From the NCBI RefSeq assembly GCF_018760785.1, contig NZ_JAHHZO010000001.1, forward strand, positions 651,484 through 715,483: 64,000 nt of DNA, written 5' to 3'. Every line of letters begins with the position of its first letter. The first letter of the stretch is position 1. This document shows positions 10,011-21,139 of this stretch, one piece after another. The stretch is from Rhizobium sp. CSW-27. GTDB taxonomy: Bacteria > Pseudomonadota > Alphaproteobacteria > Rhizobiales > Rhizobiaceae. The notes under the pieces are model-generated. The model was not told the DNA's origin. It saw only the letters and a list, made by a program, of their open reading frames with translations, and made no database searches. The translations under genes were made by a program, and so were the position numbers.

Positions 10011-10577
10011 TCAGACGGGCCGGTAGCGGAAGAAATCGACCCGGGTATCACCAAAGACGCGTTGTTCCAGCGGCTGGAAGACCGGATCGACGGCAAGCGT
10101 CACATCCGCCCGTTCTTCCAGCACCACCAGCGCCTCCGGCATCAGCCAGCCGCCCTGATGCGCCGAGAGAAGCGCCGCTTCTCCGAGCCCCTGACCATAG
10201 GGCGGATCGGCGAAAAGAAAATGGCAGGGCTCCATCGTGCCGGCCGGCCCGAGCCGCGTCGCATCGCGGCGCAGGATGCGCGCCCGGCCGTGCAGGCCGA
10301 GGCTTTCGATGTTTTCCCACAACAGGCCGCGGCCCTCGACGCTGTTTTCCACAAACAGCGCGCTGCGACAGCCGCGCGACAGGGCTTCCAGCCCCACCGC
10401 GCCGGTGCCGGCGAAGAGATCGACGACACGGGTGCCCTCGATCGCCTCCGGATAGACATGGCCGATGATGTTGAACAGGCTTTCGCGCGTCCGGTCGATG
10501 GTCGGCCGGATCGCGCTGGACTTTGGCGTGGCCAGAGAACGGCCCCGAAACTCACCACCAACGATCCGCACGGCCAC
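10011..10577 (-). CDS. rsmD: 16S rRNA (guanine(966)-N(2))-methyltransferase RsmD
   Basis: A 188-residue SAM-dependent methyltransferase. RIVGGEFRGR at the N-terminus, motif I VVDLFAGTGAVGLEALSRG, and the catalytic FADPPYGQG identify RsmD, which modifies G966 in the 30S subunit. The GTG start at 10577 overlaps the last base of the upstream pseudouridine synthase stop (TAGTG), indicating translational coupling of two rRNA-modification genes. Confidence 0.93.
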   Translation of the reverse strand: MAVRIVGGEFRGRSLATPKSSAIRPTIDRTRESLFNIIGHVYPEAIEGTRVVDLFAGTGAVGLEALSRGCRSALFVENSVEGRGLLWENIESLGLHGRARILRRDATRLGPAGTMEPCHFLFADPPYGQGLGEAALLSAHQGGWLMPEALVVLEERADVTLAVDPVFQPLEQRVFGDTRVDFFRYRPV

Positions 10578-12514
10578 TACCCTCTTGGTGTTCTCGAACG
10601 CGAACCGCCCTTGGGACCGGAGCCCGGGCCGCGGCCACCGGCCGGACGACCGCCCGGCTTGCCACCGGCCGGTTTCCCGCCAAAGGAGGGCTTGCCGCCG
10701 AACGACGGCTTGCCACCAAAGGGCTTGGCACCGGGCTTGCCGCCGGAGGGCTTTGCGCCGAACGGCTTGCCACCGGCGGGCTTGGCGCCGAAGCCGCCGC
10801 GCTCACCCTCGGAGCGACGGCCTTCGGGACGCCCGCCCTCCGGCCGGCTGAAGGCGCGTTCTGCGTTTTCACGGGCCGAACGGCCGGGACCGGAACCCGC
10901 GCCATAGGGCTTGGAGCGCGGACGGTCACCATCCTCGCGCGGCTTGCGGTCGCCGCGCGGGCGGTCGGAAAAGCTGCGCTCGCTGCGGTCACCGCTGCGC
11001 TCCCCACGCTCGAAGCGGTCGCTGCGCTCACCCCGTTCCGGACGCGGGCCGCGGTCCGGGCGGTCGCCACGCTCACGACGGTCACCACGATCCGGCCGGT
11101 CACCGCGATCGGCACGGTCGCCGCGGTCACGGCGGCCGAAGCCGCCTTCATCCTCGTCGCGCGGACGGCGCGCGGGCGCCTCGGCGCGGATCCAGTCGCT
11201 ATCGCCCTCGACGCGGTTTACCTGAACGCTGGCACGGCGCTGCGGCTCGGCACTCTTGTTGAACAGGCGCTCTGCCTCGGCGCGGGCGGATTTCTTGGCG
11301 CCGGCATCGGCCGTCGGACGCGCACCGGGCGCCATCCACACATTGGCAGTGCGCGTCGAGCCGAGCGGCGGGCGCTTCTTCGGCTTGTCCTCGCCAAAGC
11401 CGTCACCACCGAACTTGCCGCCGCGCTTGTCGAAGTCACGCCCCTTGGCGGGACCCTTGCCCTTTGGCGCCGGTTTGCCGCCAGCACGATCATTGTCGCG
11501 CTCGGAGCGTCCCTCGCGGCGCTCTTCGGCGCCCCAGGGCTTCTCCTCGCGTGCCACGGCCGGACCCTTCGGCTGCGGCTTCTCGTCGTCGGCAACAGGA
11601 TTGCTGTAGATGGGCGCCTCGAAATTGGCCTTGGATTCCTCAATGAGGCGCGGGCCCAGCTGATCGCGCAGCATGCGGCCCCGCACTTCCACCACATGGC
11701 CTTCCGGCAGGTCGCCGAGCTGGAACGGGCCGTAGGAGATGCGGATCAGGCGGTTGACGTCGAGGCCGAGCGCGCCGAGCACGTTCTTGATCTCGCGGTT
11801 CTTGCCTTCGCGCAGGCCCATGGTGATCCAGACATTGTGGCCCTGCTGGCGGTCGAGCGTCGCATCGATCGCGCCATAGAGCACGCCATCGACGGCAATG
11901 CCTTCCTTGAGCTTGTCGAGCGCTTCCTGCGTCACCTCGCCGTGGGCGCGCACGCGGTAGCGGCGCAGCCAGCCGGTGGTGGGCAGTTCGAGAACGCGCG
12001 ACAGGCCGCCGTCATTGGTCAAGAGCAGCAGGCCCTCGGTATTGATGTCGAGGCGGCCGATCGACATCACGCGCGGCAGGTCGTCCGGCAGGTTGTCGAA
12101 AACGGTCGGGCGGCCTTCCGGATCGGAATTGGTCGTCACCAGACCGGCGGGCTTGTGGTAGAGCCAGAGGCGGGTGCGCTCGATGCCGCGGATCGGCTGG
12201 CCGTCCACTTCGATGCGGTCGGAGAGCGTGGCATTGACGACCGGCGTGTCGAGCACCTGGCCGTTGAGGCGCACGCGGCCTTCCATGATCATCCGCTCCA
12301 CGTCGCGGCGCGAGGCCACGCCGGCGCGGGCGAGAATCTTGGAGATGCGTTCCGGCTTGCCGGCGGTTGCCTCTGCCGCTTCTGCGGCCGGTGCTGCGGC
12401 CTTGCGGACGGGCTTTGCGCCGACATCGAACGTCTTTTTCGGCTTGAGGGTATCTTTCCTGTCGCGATCGAAGGGCTTGCCTCCCTCGCGCTTCGGCTTG
12501 TCTTTGAAGCTCAT
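10577..12514 (-). CDS. rRNA pseudouridine synthase (RluB/RsuA family) with very long low-complexity tail
   Basis: The 645-residue product starts MSFKDKPKREGGKPF. It has an S4 RNA-binding domain (RISKILARAGVASRRDVERM, around residues 55-115), then the RsuA/RluB catalytic domain with GRLDINTEGLLLLTNDG containing the catalytic Asp, and LREGKNREIKN. The catalytic part ends near residue 300. The remaining half is disordered and built of Arg/Asp/Gly and Gly/Lys/Pro repeats, far longer than E. coli RluB (about 290 residues). RluB modifies 23S rRNA U2605. It is the first gene of the operon with rsmD; tadA is divergent. Confidence 0.9.
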   Translation of the reverse strand: MSFKDKPKREGGKPFDRDRKDTLKPKKTFDVGAKPVRKAAAPAAEAAEATAGKPERISKILARAGVASRRDVERMIMEGRVRLNGQVLDTPVVNATLSDRIEVDGQPIRGIERTRLWLYHKPAGLVTTNSDPEGRPTVFDNLPDDLPRVMSIGRLDINTEGLLLLTNDGGLSRVLELPTTGWLRRYRVRAHGEVTQEALDKLKEGIAVDGVLYGAIDATLDRQQGHNVWITMGLREGKNREIKNVLGALGLDVNRLIRISYGPFQLGDLPEGHVVEVRGRMLRDQLGPRLIEESKANFEAPIYSNPVADDEKPQPKGPAVAREEKPWGAEERREGRSERDNDRAGGKPAPKGKGPAKGRDFDKRGGKFGGDGFGEDKPKKRPPLGSTRTANVWMAPGARPTADAGAKKSARAEAERLFNKSAEPQRRASVQVNRVEGDSDWIRAEAPARRPRDEDEGGFGRRDRGDRADRGDRPDRGDRRERGDRPDRGPRPERGERSDRFERGERSGDRSERSFSDRPRGDRKPREDGDRPRSKPYGAGSGPGRSARENAERAFSRPEGGRPEGRRSEGERGGFGAKPAGGKPFGAKPSGGKPGAKPFGGKPSFGGKPSFGGKPAGGKPGGRPAGGRGPGSGPKGGSRSRTPRG

Positions 12515-12674
12515 TTGTTGTTTGCCTGAAGCAGAGTGTCGGACGGATATGTCCCGAACATGTGCGTGTTGACTGAATTTTCGTCTGGTCGCGCCGCGGA
12601 GAACGGCTGGCACGACGCAAGGGTTGGACCGTTCCTACCAGTTCGTGTTGCCCTGGTTAAGAGGAAATCGCCGT

Positions 12675-13136
12675 ATGAGCGGGACAAATCGCTTCATGGA
12701 CGAGGCATTGGCGGAGGCCATCAAGGCGGGGGAGCGCGACGAAGTGCCCATCGGCGCCGTCGTTGTGCTGGACGGGCGCATCGTCGGACGGGCCGGCAAC
12801 ATCACCCGCGCCACCTGCGACGTGACCGCCCATGCCGAAATTGCCGCGATCCGCATGGCCTGCGAGGCACTTGGCCAGGAGCGCCTCTCCGGCGCCGATC
12901 TCTACGTGACGCTGGAGCCCTGCACCATGTGCGCGGCGGCGATTTCCTTTGCCCGCATCCGCCGGCTCTATTACGGCGCACGCGATCCGAAGGGGGGGGC
13001 GGTGGAAAGCGGCGTGCGCTTCTTCAGCCAGCCGACCTGCCATCATGCGCCGGAGGTGTATTCCGGTTTCAGCGAGACGGCCGCGGCCGAACTTCTCATC
13101 GACTTCTTCAGGACGAAGCGGCAAGAGCCTGACTGA
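12675..13136 (+). CDS. tadA: tRNA-specific adenosine deaminase TadA
   Basis: A 153-residue zinc deaminase that converts A34 of tRNA-Arg(ACG) to inosine. The zinc motifs are present: AHAEIAAIR (His plus catalytic Glu) and EPCTMCAAA (two Cys). FARIRRLYYGARDPKGGA is characteristic of TadA. The ATG at 12675 is preceded by GAGGA at 12661-12665; an upstream in-frame ATG at 12624 would add 17 residues unlike the family. A run of eight G occurs at 12992-12999 inside the coding sequence. It is divergent from the pseudouridine synthase. Confidence 0.92.
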   Translation: MSGTNRFMDEALAEAIKAGERDEVPIGAVVVLDGRIVGRAGNITRATCDVTAHAEIAAIRMACEALGQERLSGADLYVTLEPCTMCAAAISFARIRRLYYGARDPKGGAVESGVRFFSQPTCHHAPEVYSGFSETAAAELLIDFFRTKRQEPD

Positions 13137-13180
13137 GGGCTGCCGGTTCCGTTCGGGCCGGCCCCTGCGCAGCGTCCGTC

Positions 13181-13807
13181 TTACTCAAACACCTTCCACC
13201 AGGACGAGGTCTTGCTGGCGGCTTCCGCAGCCTTCTTGCGCTCGCGTTCCTTCTTGGCCTCGGGCTCGCCGAGATCCGTCAGGTTGGCGTTGTCGGCCAT
13301 GCGGTATTCCGGCGGCGGATCGGTCAGCGTGCGACGCTGGCCGGAGATGCCGGGATCGTTGGCATTCGCCTTGGCCTTGCGGAAGGCTTCCCACTTCTGG
13401 GTTTCCGTCAGCGTGCCGGCCGTGCCGTTGCCGGCCAGAAGCGGCGAGCGGTAATTGGGATTGTTCTTGTTGGCCTCGGCCTCTTCGCGCAGGCGGGCGC
13501 GCGTTTCTTCCGGAGATTCCAGCCATTGCGGATTGTTTTCGCGGCTGGCGAGCGAGTCCTGCGGCGCGGGCAGGCCCAGCTCCACCTTCTTGTTGACCAC
13601 GAGCTGCGGGCGCGGGTTGTAGGCGGTCTTCTTGTCTTCCTTGTCGAGGCCGAGCGAAACCGACTCGCCGAGGTCGTCGGCCAGCTGTTCGGCGGCCGTC
13701 TTGCTGGTGCCGTAGGTGGGGCTGGACATGCAGCCCGACAGCCCCAGGCTCGCCACGGCAACGGCGAGAATGCCTGCACGCGCGCAAATGACCTGCATCG
13801 TTTTCAT
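13181..13807 (-). CDS. Hypothetical lipoprotein
   Basis: A 208-residue predicted lipoprotein. The N-terminus MKTMQVICARAGILAVAVAS is followed by a lipobox LSGC with the acylated Cys at residue 26. The mature part is hydrophilic, rich in Lys/Glu/Asn/Ala, with no domain I recognise, and ends in a charged segment KKERERKKAAEAAS. GGAAGGG precedes the ATG. It lies downstream of ileS on the same strand, separated by 132 bp that contain two hairpins. Function unknown. Confidence 0.75.
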   Translation of the reverse strand: MKTMQVICARAGILAVAVASLGLSGCMSSPTYGTSKTAAEQLADDLGESVSLGLDKEDKKTAYNPRPQLVVNKKVELGLPAPQDSLASRENNPQWLESPEETRARLREEAEANKNNPNYRSPLLAGNGTAGTLTETQKWEAFRKAKANANDPGISGQRRTLTDPPPEYRMADNANLTDLGEPEAKKERERKKAAEAASKTSSWWKVFE

Positions 13808-13864
13808 TCAAACCCTTCCAGCCGCGCCCGTCCTCGACGCCTGCGAGATTACATCGGATCGCAA

Positions 13865-13930
13865 TGGCCGAGAATTCCGGCCAATTTCAGGCAGACTTAC
13901 CGGATGACGCGCCAAAGCGCAATCATCCGG
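13865..13930 (-). terminator. Paired hairpins downstream of ileS
   Basis: Starting nine bases beyond the ileS stop, CCGGATGA (13900-13907) pairs with TCATCCGG (13923-13930), enclosing a second stem GCGC-CAAA-GCGC. A smaller stem TGGCCG/CGGCCA spans 13865-13883. Neither is followed by a clear U-tract in the direction of ileS transcription, so this may be a weak or factor-assisted terminator or a 3'-end stabiliser. Confidence 0.4.
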
Positions 13931-13939
13931 CATGGTTTG

Positions 13940-16873
<2,934 letters not shown>

Positions 16874-17134
16874 GGATCAGCCATTCAGGGAGGCGACGGC
16901 AAAATGGGTCGCGCGGATGAAATTCGACGTGGCGGAAGAAACGTGCCCGGACGAAACGACGCCCAAGCACCGAAAACCCGGACCTTCCCGCGCGATTACG
17001 CTGCGTGGAAGGCCGGGCCGATAATTCGATGCATGCGGGCCACGGAAACGATCGTCATAGTGCCGGGTTGTTTAAGGGTTTTTGCCGGCAAAAGGAAGGG
17101 GCAAGATCGGGCGGAAATGCGCGGCGCCGACCGC

Positions 17135-18325
17135 TCAGGCAAAGGCAAGCGGCGCGCCACGGCCGGGCTCCGGCGGCAGGGGCCTGCCGCGATGCGCCAC
17201 CACACGGTTGCGCCCCTCCTCCTTCGCCGCATAAAGGCCGCTGTCGGCATCGGCCATCCACGCATCCAGGCTGCGGGCCGGATCATCCATCACGGTGACC
17301 CCGCAGGAGAAGGTCAGCCGGAACCGGTTGTCGCCGGAGCGGATCTCCTCCGTCGAGAGGAAGGAAAGCAGCGCCTGGATGACGCCAAGCGCCGACGCCT
17401 GATCGTGGCCGGGCAGGCAGATGCCGAACTCCTCGCCCCCCAGACGCCCGAAGATCGCCTGGGCAGGCAGGATCTTGCGCAGGCATTCGGAAAACTGCAC
17501 CAGCGCATCATCACCGGCGCGGTGGCCATAGGTATCGTTTATACGCTTGAAGTGGTCGAGATCGAGCACCGCGATGGCGGTTGCACCCCGGCTGGCAAGC
17601 TGCGCCGCCTGCTCCAGAAAGACCCGACGGTTGAGAAGCCCCGTCAGCGTGTCGCGCTCGGCCAGCCTGCGCTGCATCTCGCCGCTGCGTTCCAGCTTCA
17701 GCACCATGGCCATCATGAAGGACAGCAGGTTGAAGATCAGAAGCAGCATGCTGGTATAGGCCATCCAGTCCGACACCGGCAGCCGGTCGATGAACTGCAC
17801 CGGATAGAGAATGGCAAGCGGCGCCGTCATCAGGTTGGCAAGCGCATAGACCGCATAGATGGCGGAGGCCAGCCGGCCGGAGGGCAGCCACTCGCCGGGT
17901 TTCCCCCGCCACAGCACCGCGGCGCCGAGCGCCAGATTGGCCGCCGACCCCACATAGATCAGCATGATGCGCATGGAGGTGGGATCAGCCGTCAGTTCCG
18001 CCAGGCCAAAGCCGATACAGACGAACACGGAGACAACGAAGGCCTCGCCGATCCGGTAGGGTTGTCCGTAGAATTCCTTGAAGCCCAGCCGCATGAAGCC
18101 GGTCAGCGCGACATAGATCGAGCCGCCGAGATAGGCGAGGATGTTGTGGGGCAGCGCTTCGGTCATGCTGGTGCAGATCGCGCCCAGCACCATGAACCAG
18201 GCGGCAAGCACCCAGTAGATCATGTCCTTCTGGCGAGGGGACCGTATCCACGCAATGGTGGCGACCACCACCACGGCAAAATTGACCACCGCATTGTAGG
18301 TGACGACCGTCAGCAGATCCAGCAT
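17135..18325 (-). CDS. Membrane-anchored diguanylate cyclase (GGDEF domain)
   Basis: A 396-residue protein with seven or so hydrophobic segments (residues about 1-220: MLDLLTVVTYNAVVNFAVVV onward). A C-terminal GGDEF domain follows: LAERDTLTGLLNRR, LDLDHFKRINDTYGH and the active-site RLGGEEF. GGEEF is a functional variant, so c-di-GMP synthesis is expected. The RxxD inhibitory I-site five residues before GGEEF is absent (PAQA occupies the place). No EAL domain or phosphorylation domain is present. ATG 18325 was chosen as the start of the first membrane segment; the ribosome binding site is weak. Confidence 0.88.
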   Translation of the reverse strand: MLDLLTVVTYNAVVNFAVVVVATIAWIRSPRQKDMIYWVLAAWFMVLGAICTSMTEALPHNILAYLGGSIYVALTGFMRLGFKEFYGQPYRIGEAFVVSVFVCIGFGLAELTADPTSMRIMLIYVGSAANLALGAAVLWRGKPGEWLPSGRLASAIYAVYALANLMTAPLAILYPVQFIDRLPVSDWMAYTSMLLLIFNLLSFMMAMVLKLERSGEMQRRLAERDTLTGLLNRRVFLEQAAQLASRGATAIAVLDLDHFKRINDTYGHRAGDDALVQFSECLRKILPAQAIFGRLGGEEFGICLPGHDQASALGVIQALLSFLSTEEIRSGDNRFRLTFSCGVTVMDDPARSLDAWMADADSGLYAAKEEGRNRVVAHRGRPLPPEPGRGAPLAFA

Positions 18326-18628
18326 CGGCGCGATACGCTTTTTCAAATAGATCCGCCGGATTCGGCGGTTTCTGCAATGACGCCACTCCTGTTGTCCCGC
18401 CGCAAGGGGCGAAATGGTCAACAAAGGGTAAACGTCCGGCCTTCCACAGCTATTCGCACGGCACACGCGTCCGGCAGGCCGAAGGAAGCGTCAACGGAGC
18501 CTCCGGCGCCAGCCAGCGGCGGCCGCGCCGTCTTGAGGAAATCTTGATGCGGGCCGGATGATTTCCAAATCGAAACCTGATGCCGGCAGGCCTAGCTTTG
18601 AGCCTGCAACAGCATGAGGGATCTACCC
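18326..18628. promoter_or_regulatory. Divergent intergenic region with inverted repeat
   Basis: About 300 bp separate the diguanylate cyclase from the three-gene DapA-fold operon and should hold both promoters. The one clear structure is a perfect inverted repeat GGAAATC (18537-18543)/GATTTCC (18560-18566) with a 16-base spacer, extended on both sides by T/A matches. It is a candidate operator for the rightward operon. No convincing -35/-10 pair was identified by eye. Confidence 0.3.
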
Positions 18629-18841
18629 ATGTACAGGCTCAGCCTCTTCTGCGCGCAGGATATCCAGGCGCACGAACTCTTTTCCATCATCCGCGCGGCA
18701 AGCCGCGAGACCTCGGCGCCGCAGGCGACACCCCCCGCAGCGAACGCGCCTGCTGCCGCAACGCTCCCCTGGCGCCAACGTTTTGGGCGCCAGCGTTTCG
18801 GGCGCCTGCTCAGCCGGCTGATGGCCGAGCCGCAGGTGTGA
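18629..18841 (+). CDS. Small hypothetical protein upstream of DapA-fold gene
   Basis: A 70-residue protein starting MYRLSLFCAQDIQAHELFSI, with an Ala/Pro-rich middle and a basic stretch RQRFGRQRFGRLLSR near the end. GAGGGATC lies about 7-14 bases before the ATG at 18629; an in-frame ATG at 18614 is an alternative start. Its stop is 14 bp before the DapA-fold gene on the same strand, suggesting the first gene of an operon. No family recognised; the coding status rests on the ribosome binding site and spacing. Confidence 0.5.
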   Translation: MYRLSLFCAQDIQAHELFSIIRAASRETSAPQATPPAANAPAAATLPWRQRFGRQRFGRLLSRLMAEPQV

Positions 18842-18855
18842 CGGGAGCCGCCATC

Positions 18856-19800
18856 ATGCCTCTTTCCCCGTTTCAGGGAACCTTCGTCGATCTCGTCACC
18901 CCGTTCCGGGACGGCACGCTGGACCATACCGGCCTGTCGCTGCTGATCGAATGGCAGATCCAGGCCGGGATCGAGGGCCTCGTCGTCTGCGGCGAGGCGA
19001 GCGAATCCCATTGCCTGACGCCTGCCGAGCGGGCCACCGTCATGGCCACGGCCATCGAGGTGGCGCATGGTCGCGTGCCTGTGCTTGCCGGCATCGTCAC
19101 CAACTCCACCGACAGGGCGATAACGCTGATCGATGAGGCACGCCAGGCCGGCGTCGATGGAGCCGTTCTGGTCCTGCCCTATTACAACAAGCCCTGCGCA
19201 GAGGGCGTGGTGCGGCATGTGATGCAGATCACCGCCGGTGCCGGCCTGCCGGTGCTTCTGCTGAGCCGCCCCGCCACCACCATGCTTGCGTTGACACCGG
19301 AACTTGTTGAGCGCCTGGCCGGCCTGCCGAACGTGTCCGGCATCATCGACGGCTCGCGCGATCACGCTGCCCTCTTCGGCCTCTCCGATGACACGCGCCT
19401 GCGCACCCGTCTCTATTGCGGCGACGGGCAGGGCGATGTCACGGGCTTTCTCGGTTCGGCCGGCTGCATCTCCTGGGTCGCCAATGTCGCACCGCGTTTG
19501 GCCGCCTCGCTGCATCATGCGGCCGCAGGCGGCAATCTCAAGGCCGCGCATGCATTGCAGACGCGCCTGCAGCCGCTGCTCGATGCCATGGACCGCGATC
19601 ATCCGGTCTCGACGTTGAAGCAGGCGCTTGCCTATGTGTTCGGCACCTCGCCGGAAGTGCGCCTGCCGCTGGTGCCGGTGGAAGCGCAGAATCTGGCGGC
19701 GCTGCGCACCGCTCTCTCGCTCGTCGGCCTTTCGACCGACCTTCCCTTCCTGCAGGCAGCCGCCCTTGCCACGCAAGGCGGCCTGCGCTGCCGGCTCTGA
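18856..19800 (+). CDS. Dihydrodipicolinate synthase-family protein lacking catalytic residues
   Basis: A 314-residue (beta/alpha)8 protein aligning along its length with DapA: TFVDLVTPFRDG, LPYYNKPCAEG, GLPNVSGIIDGSRD, GCISWVANVAPR. The Schiff-base lysine of DapA (GIKEATG) is Ile here (GIIDGSR). The GTTGES motif reads GEASES, and YNVPSRT reads LSRPATT, so Thr44, Tyr133, Arg138 and Lys161 of the E. coli enzyme are all replaced. Lysine-pathway activity is therefore not expected; it may be a regulator or a lyase with other chemistry. ATG 18856 follows the upstream small gene by 14 bp. Confidence 0.8.
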   Translation: MPLSPFQGTFVDLVTPFRDGTLDHTGLSLLIEWQIQAGIEGLVVCGEASESHCLTPAERATVMATAIEVAHGRVPVLAGIVTNSTDRAITLIDEARQAGVDGAVLVLPYYNKPCAEGVVRHVMQITAGAGLPVLLLSRPATTMLALTPELVERLAGLPNVSGIIDGSRDHAALFGLSDDTRLRTRLYCGDGQGDVTGFLGSAGCISWVANVAPRLAASLHHAAAGGNLKAAHALQTRLQPLLDAMDRDHPVSTLKQALAYVFGTSPEVRLPLVPVEAQNLAALRTALSLVGLSTDLPFLQAAALATQGGLRCRL

Positions 19801-19820
19801 CCCTGTCGAACAAGGAGACT

Positions 19821-20132
19821 ATGATGGGTTCCGCCCAGAAAGCCGAGGATCACCAACGATCCTGCATCGCATCCCTGCCCCGCTTCACCATCGGCCGCGA
19901 TCATCACGGCTGGTGGGTGGTGCACGACCGTCAGGATCGTGTCGGCGGGCTGTTCCGCACCCGCGAGGCAGCACTGCACTTTGCCGCCGGCGAATGCGAA
20001 CACCCGATCACCGAGATCTGCATGGCCGAGACCGGCCGCGTGATCGAACTCGGCGCCTTTACCGCCGATACCCTGCCGCCGGCAGCGCTGGCACGGCAGC
20101 AGCCCCGTCACGCGATGCGCGCGCGGGCCTGA
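19821..20132 (+). CDS. Hypothetical protein, third gene of the DapA-fold operon
   Basis: A 103-residue soluble protein with the core FTIGRDHHGWWVVHDRQDR followed by VGGLFRTREAALHFAAGECE. The pattern of a Trp-rich strand plus a helix with conserved Arg/Glu resembles small DUF2188-like beta-alpha domains, but I cannot assign it firmly. AAGGAG at 19812-19817 precedes the ATG. It begins 20 bp after the DapA-fold gene and converges on ribF. Function unknown. Confidence 0.65.
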   Translation: MMGSAQKAEDHQRSCIASLPRFTIGRDHHGWWVVHDRQDRVGGLFRTREAALHFAAGECEHPITEICMAETGRVIELGAFTADTLPPAALARQQPRHAMRARA

Positions 20133-20144
20133 CGAGGCCTCTTC

Positions 20145-21125
20145 TCAGAAGGCGATCCGGGCGTCCAGAGCCCCGAGCGGCTGGACGCCCTGCAGCAGCG
20201 CCTTTGCCTCCGCCTCGTCCTGCTTCATCTGCGCCACCAGCGCGTCGAGACCGTCGAACTTCAGTTCCGGGCGCAGATAGCCGAAGAACGAAACCGACGA
20301 GACCTCGCCATAGAGGCTGCCGGAGAAATCGAAGAGGAAGGTTTCGAGCAGCGGCGCGCCGTTGTCGGTCACCGTCGGGCGGCGGCCATAACTTGCGACG
20401 CCGTCGTGAAGCGAACCGTCCAGCCGGCGGAAGCGAACGGCATAGATGCCGGACCTGAGTTCGGTTTCCGGCGCAAGGCGCATGTTGGCGGTGGGATAGC
20501 CGAGCGTGCGCCCCAGCTTCTCGCCATCGATCACCTCGGCCGCCACCGTGTAGCGGTAGCCAAGCAGGCCGGCAGCTTCCACCACATTGCCTTCGCCGAG
20601 CAGGGCGCGGATGCGACTGGACGAAATCACCTCGGCACCCTCGTCACGGAAGGCATCGACCAGCGACACGTCGAAGCCGTAGCGGCGACCGGCCTCCATC
20701 AGGAAAGCCGGGCCACCCTCGCGGCCCCGGCCGAAATGGAAATCGAAGCCGGTGACGACACCGCTCGCCTTCAGCCAGCCGCAGAGGACGGTCTGGACGA
20801 AATCCTCGGCGGAGCGCTGCGAGAAATTGCGGTCGAACGGATATTCGATGACCGAGTGGAAGCCCATGGCCGCCAGCAGGCGGGCCTTGAGCGGTGCAGG
20901 GGTCAGGCGGAACACCGGCTGGTCCGGCCGGAAGACCGTACGCGGATGCGGTTCGAAGGTCAGCACCAGCGCCGGCACGCCGCGCTGTTCGGCCAGCGCC
21001 AGCGCCCGCTCCAGCACGCTGCGGTGGCCGCGATGCACGCCGTCGAAATTGCCGATCGCCACCACACCGCCCTGCAGGTCGGCCGGCAGCGGCTCCTTCT
21101 TCTCATTGCGGTGAAATACGGTCAT
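20145..21125 (-). CDS. ribF: Bifunctional riboflavin kinase/FAD synthetase RibF
   Basis: A 326-residue enzyme making FMN and FAD from riboflavin. The N-terminal FAD synthetase domain has VAIGNFDGVHRGH and TFEPHPRTVF, and ISSSRIRALLGEG closes it. The C-terminal kinase domain has GRTLGYPTANM and SGIYAVR, ending with FFGYLRPELKFDGLDALVAQ. Length and both domains match bacterial RibF. ATG 21125 follows the HAD gene stop by 14 bp, so the two are probably cotranscribed. Confidence 0.95.
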   Translation of the reverse strand: MTVFHRNEKKEPLPADLQGGVVAIGNFDGVHRGHRSVLERALALAEQRGVPALVLTFEPHPRTVFRPDQPVFRLTPAPLKARLLAAMGFHSVIEYPFDRNFSQRSAEDFVQTVLCGWLKASGVVTGFDFHFGRGREGGPAFLMEAGRRYGFDVSLVDAFRDEGAEVISSSRIRALLGEGNVVEAAGLLGYRYTVAAEVIDGEKLGRTLGYPTANMRLAPETELRSGIYAVRFRRLDGSLHDGVASYGRRPTVTDNGAPLLETFLFDFSGSLYGEVSSVSFFGYLRPELKFDGLDALVAQMKQDEAEAKALLQGVQPLGALDARIAF

Positions 21126-21139
21126 GAGGCGATCTTCCG

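Noticed and set aside
10523..12529. Long Ala/Thr/Leu-rich frame opposite the pseudouridine synthase
   Set aside because: It is the complement of the Arg/Asp/Gly repeat tail and of a well-defined RsuA-type enzyme; no independent support.
13185..13811. Alternative frame over the lipoprotein gene
   Set aside because: The frame with a signal peptide, lipobox and good ribosome binding site is preferred; the other lacks these.
18580..18855. N-terminal extension of the DapA-fold gene from 18580
   Set aside because: The added 92 residues are Arg/Ala/Pro-rich and unlike any DapA; the frame overlaps a better-supported small gene with its own ribosome binding site.
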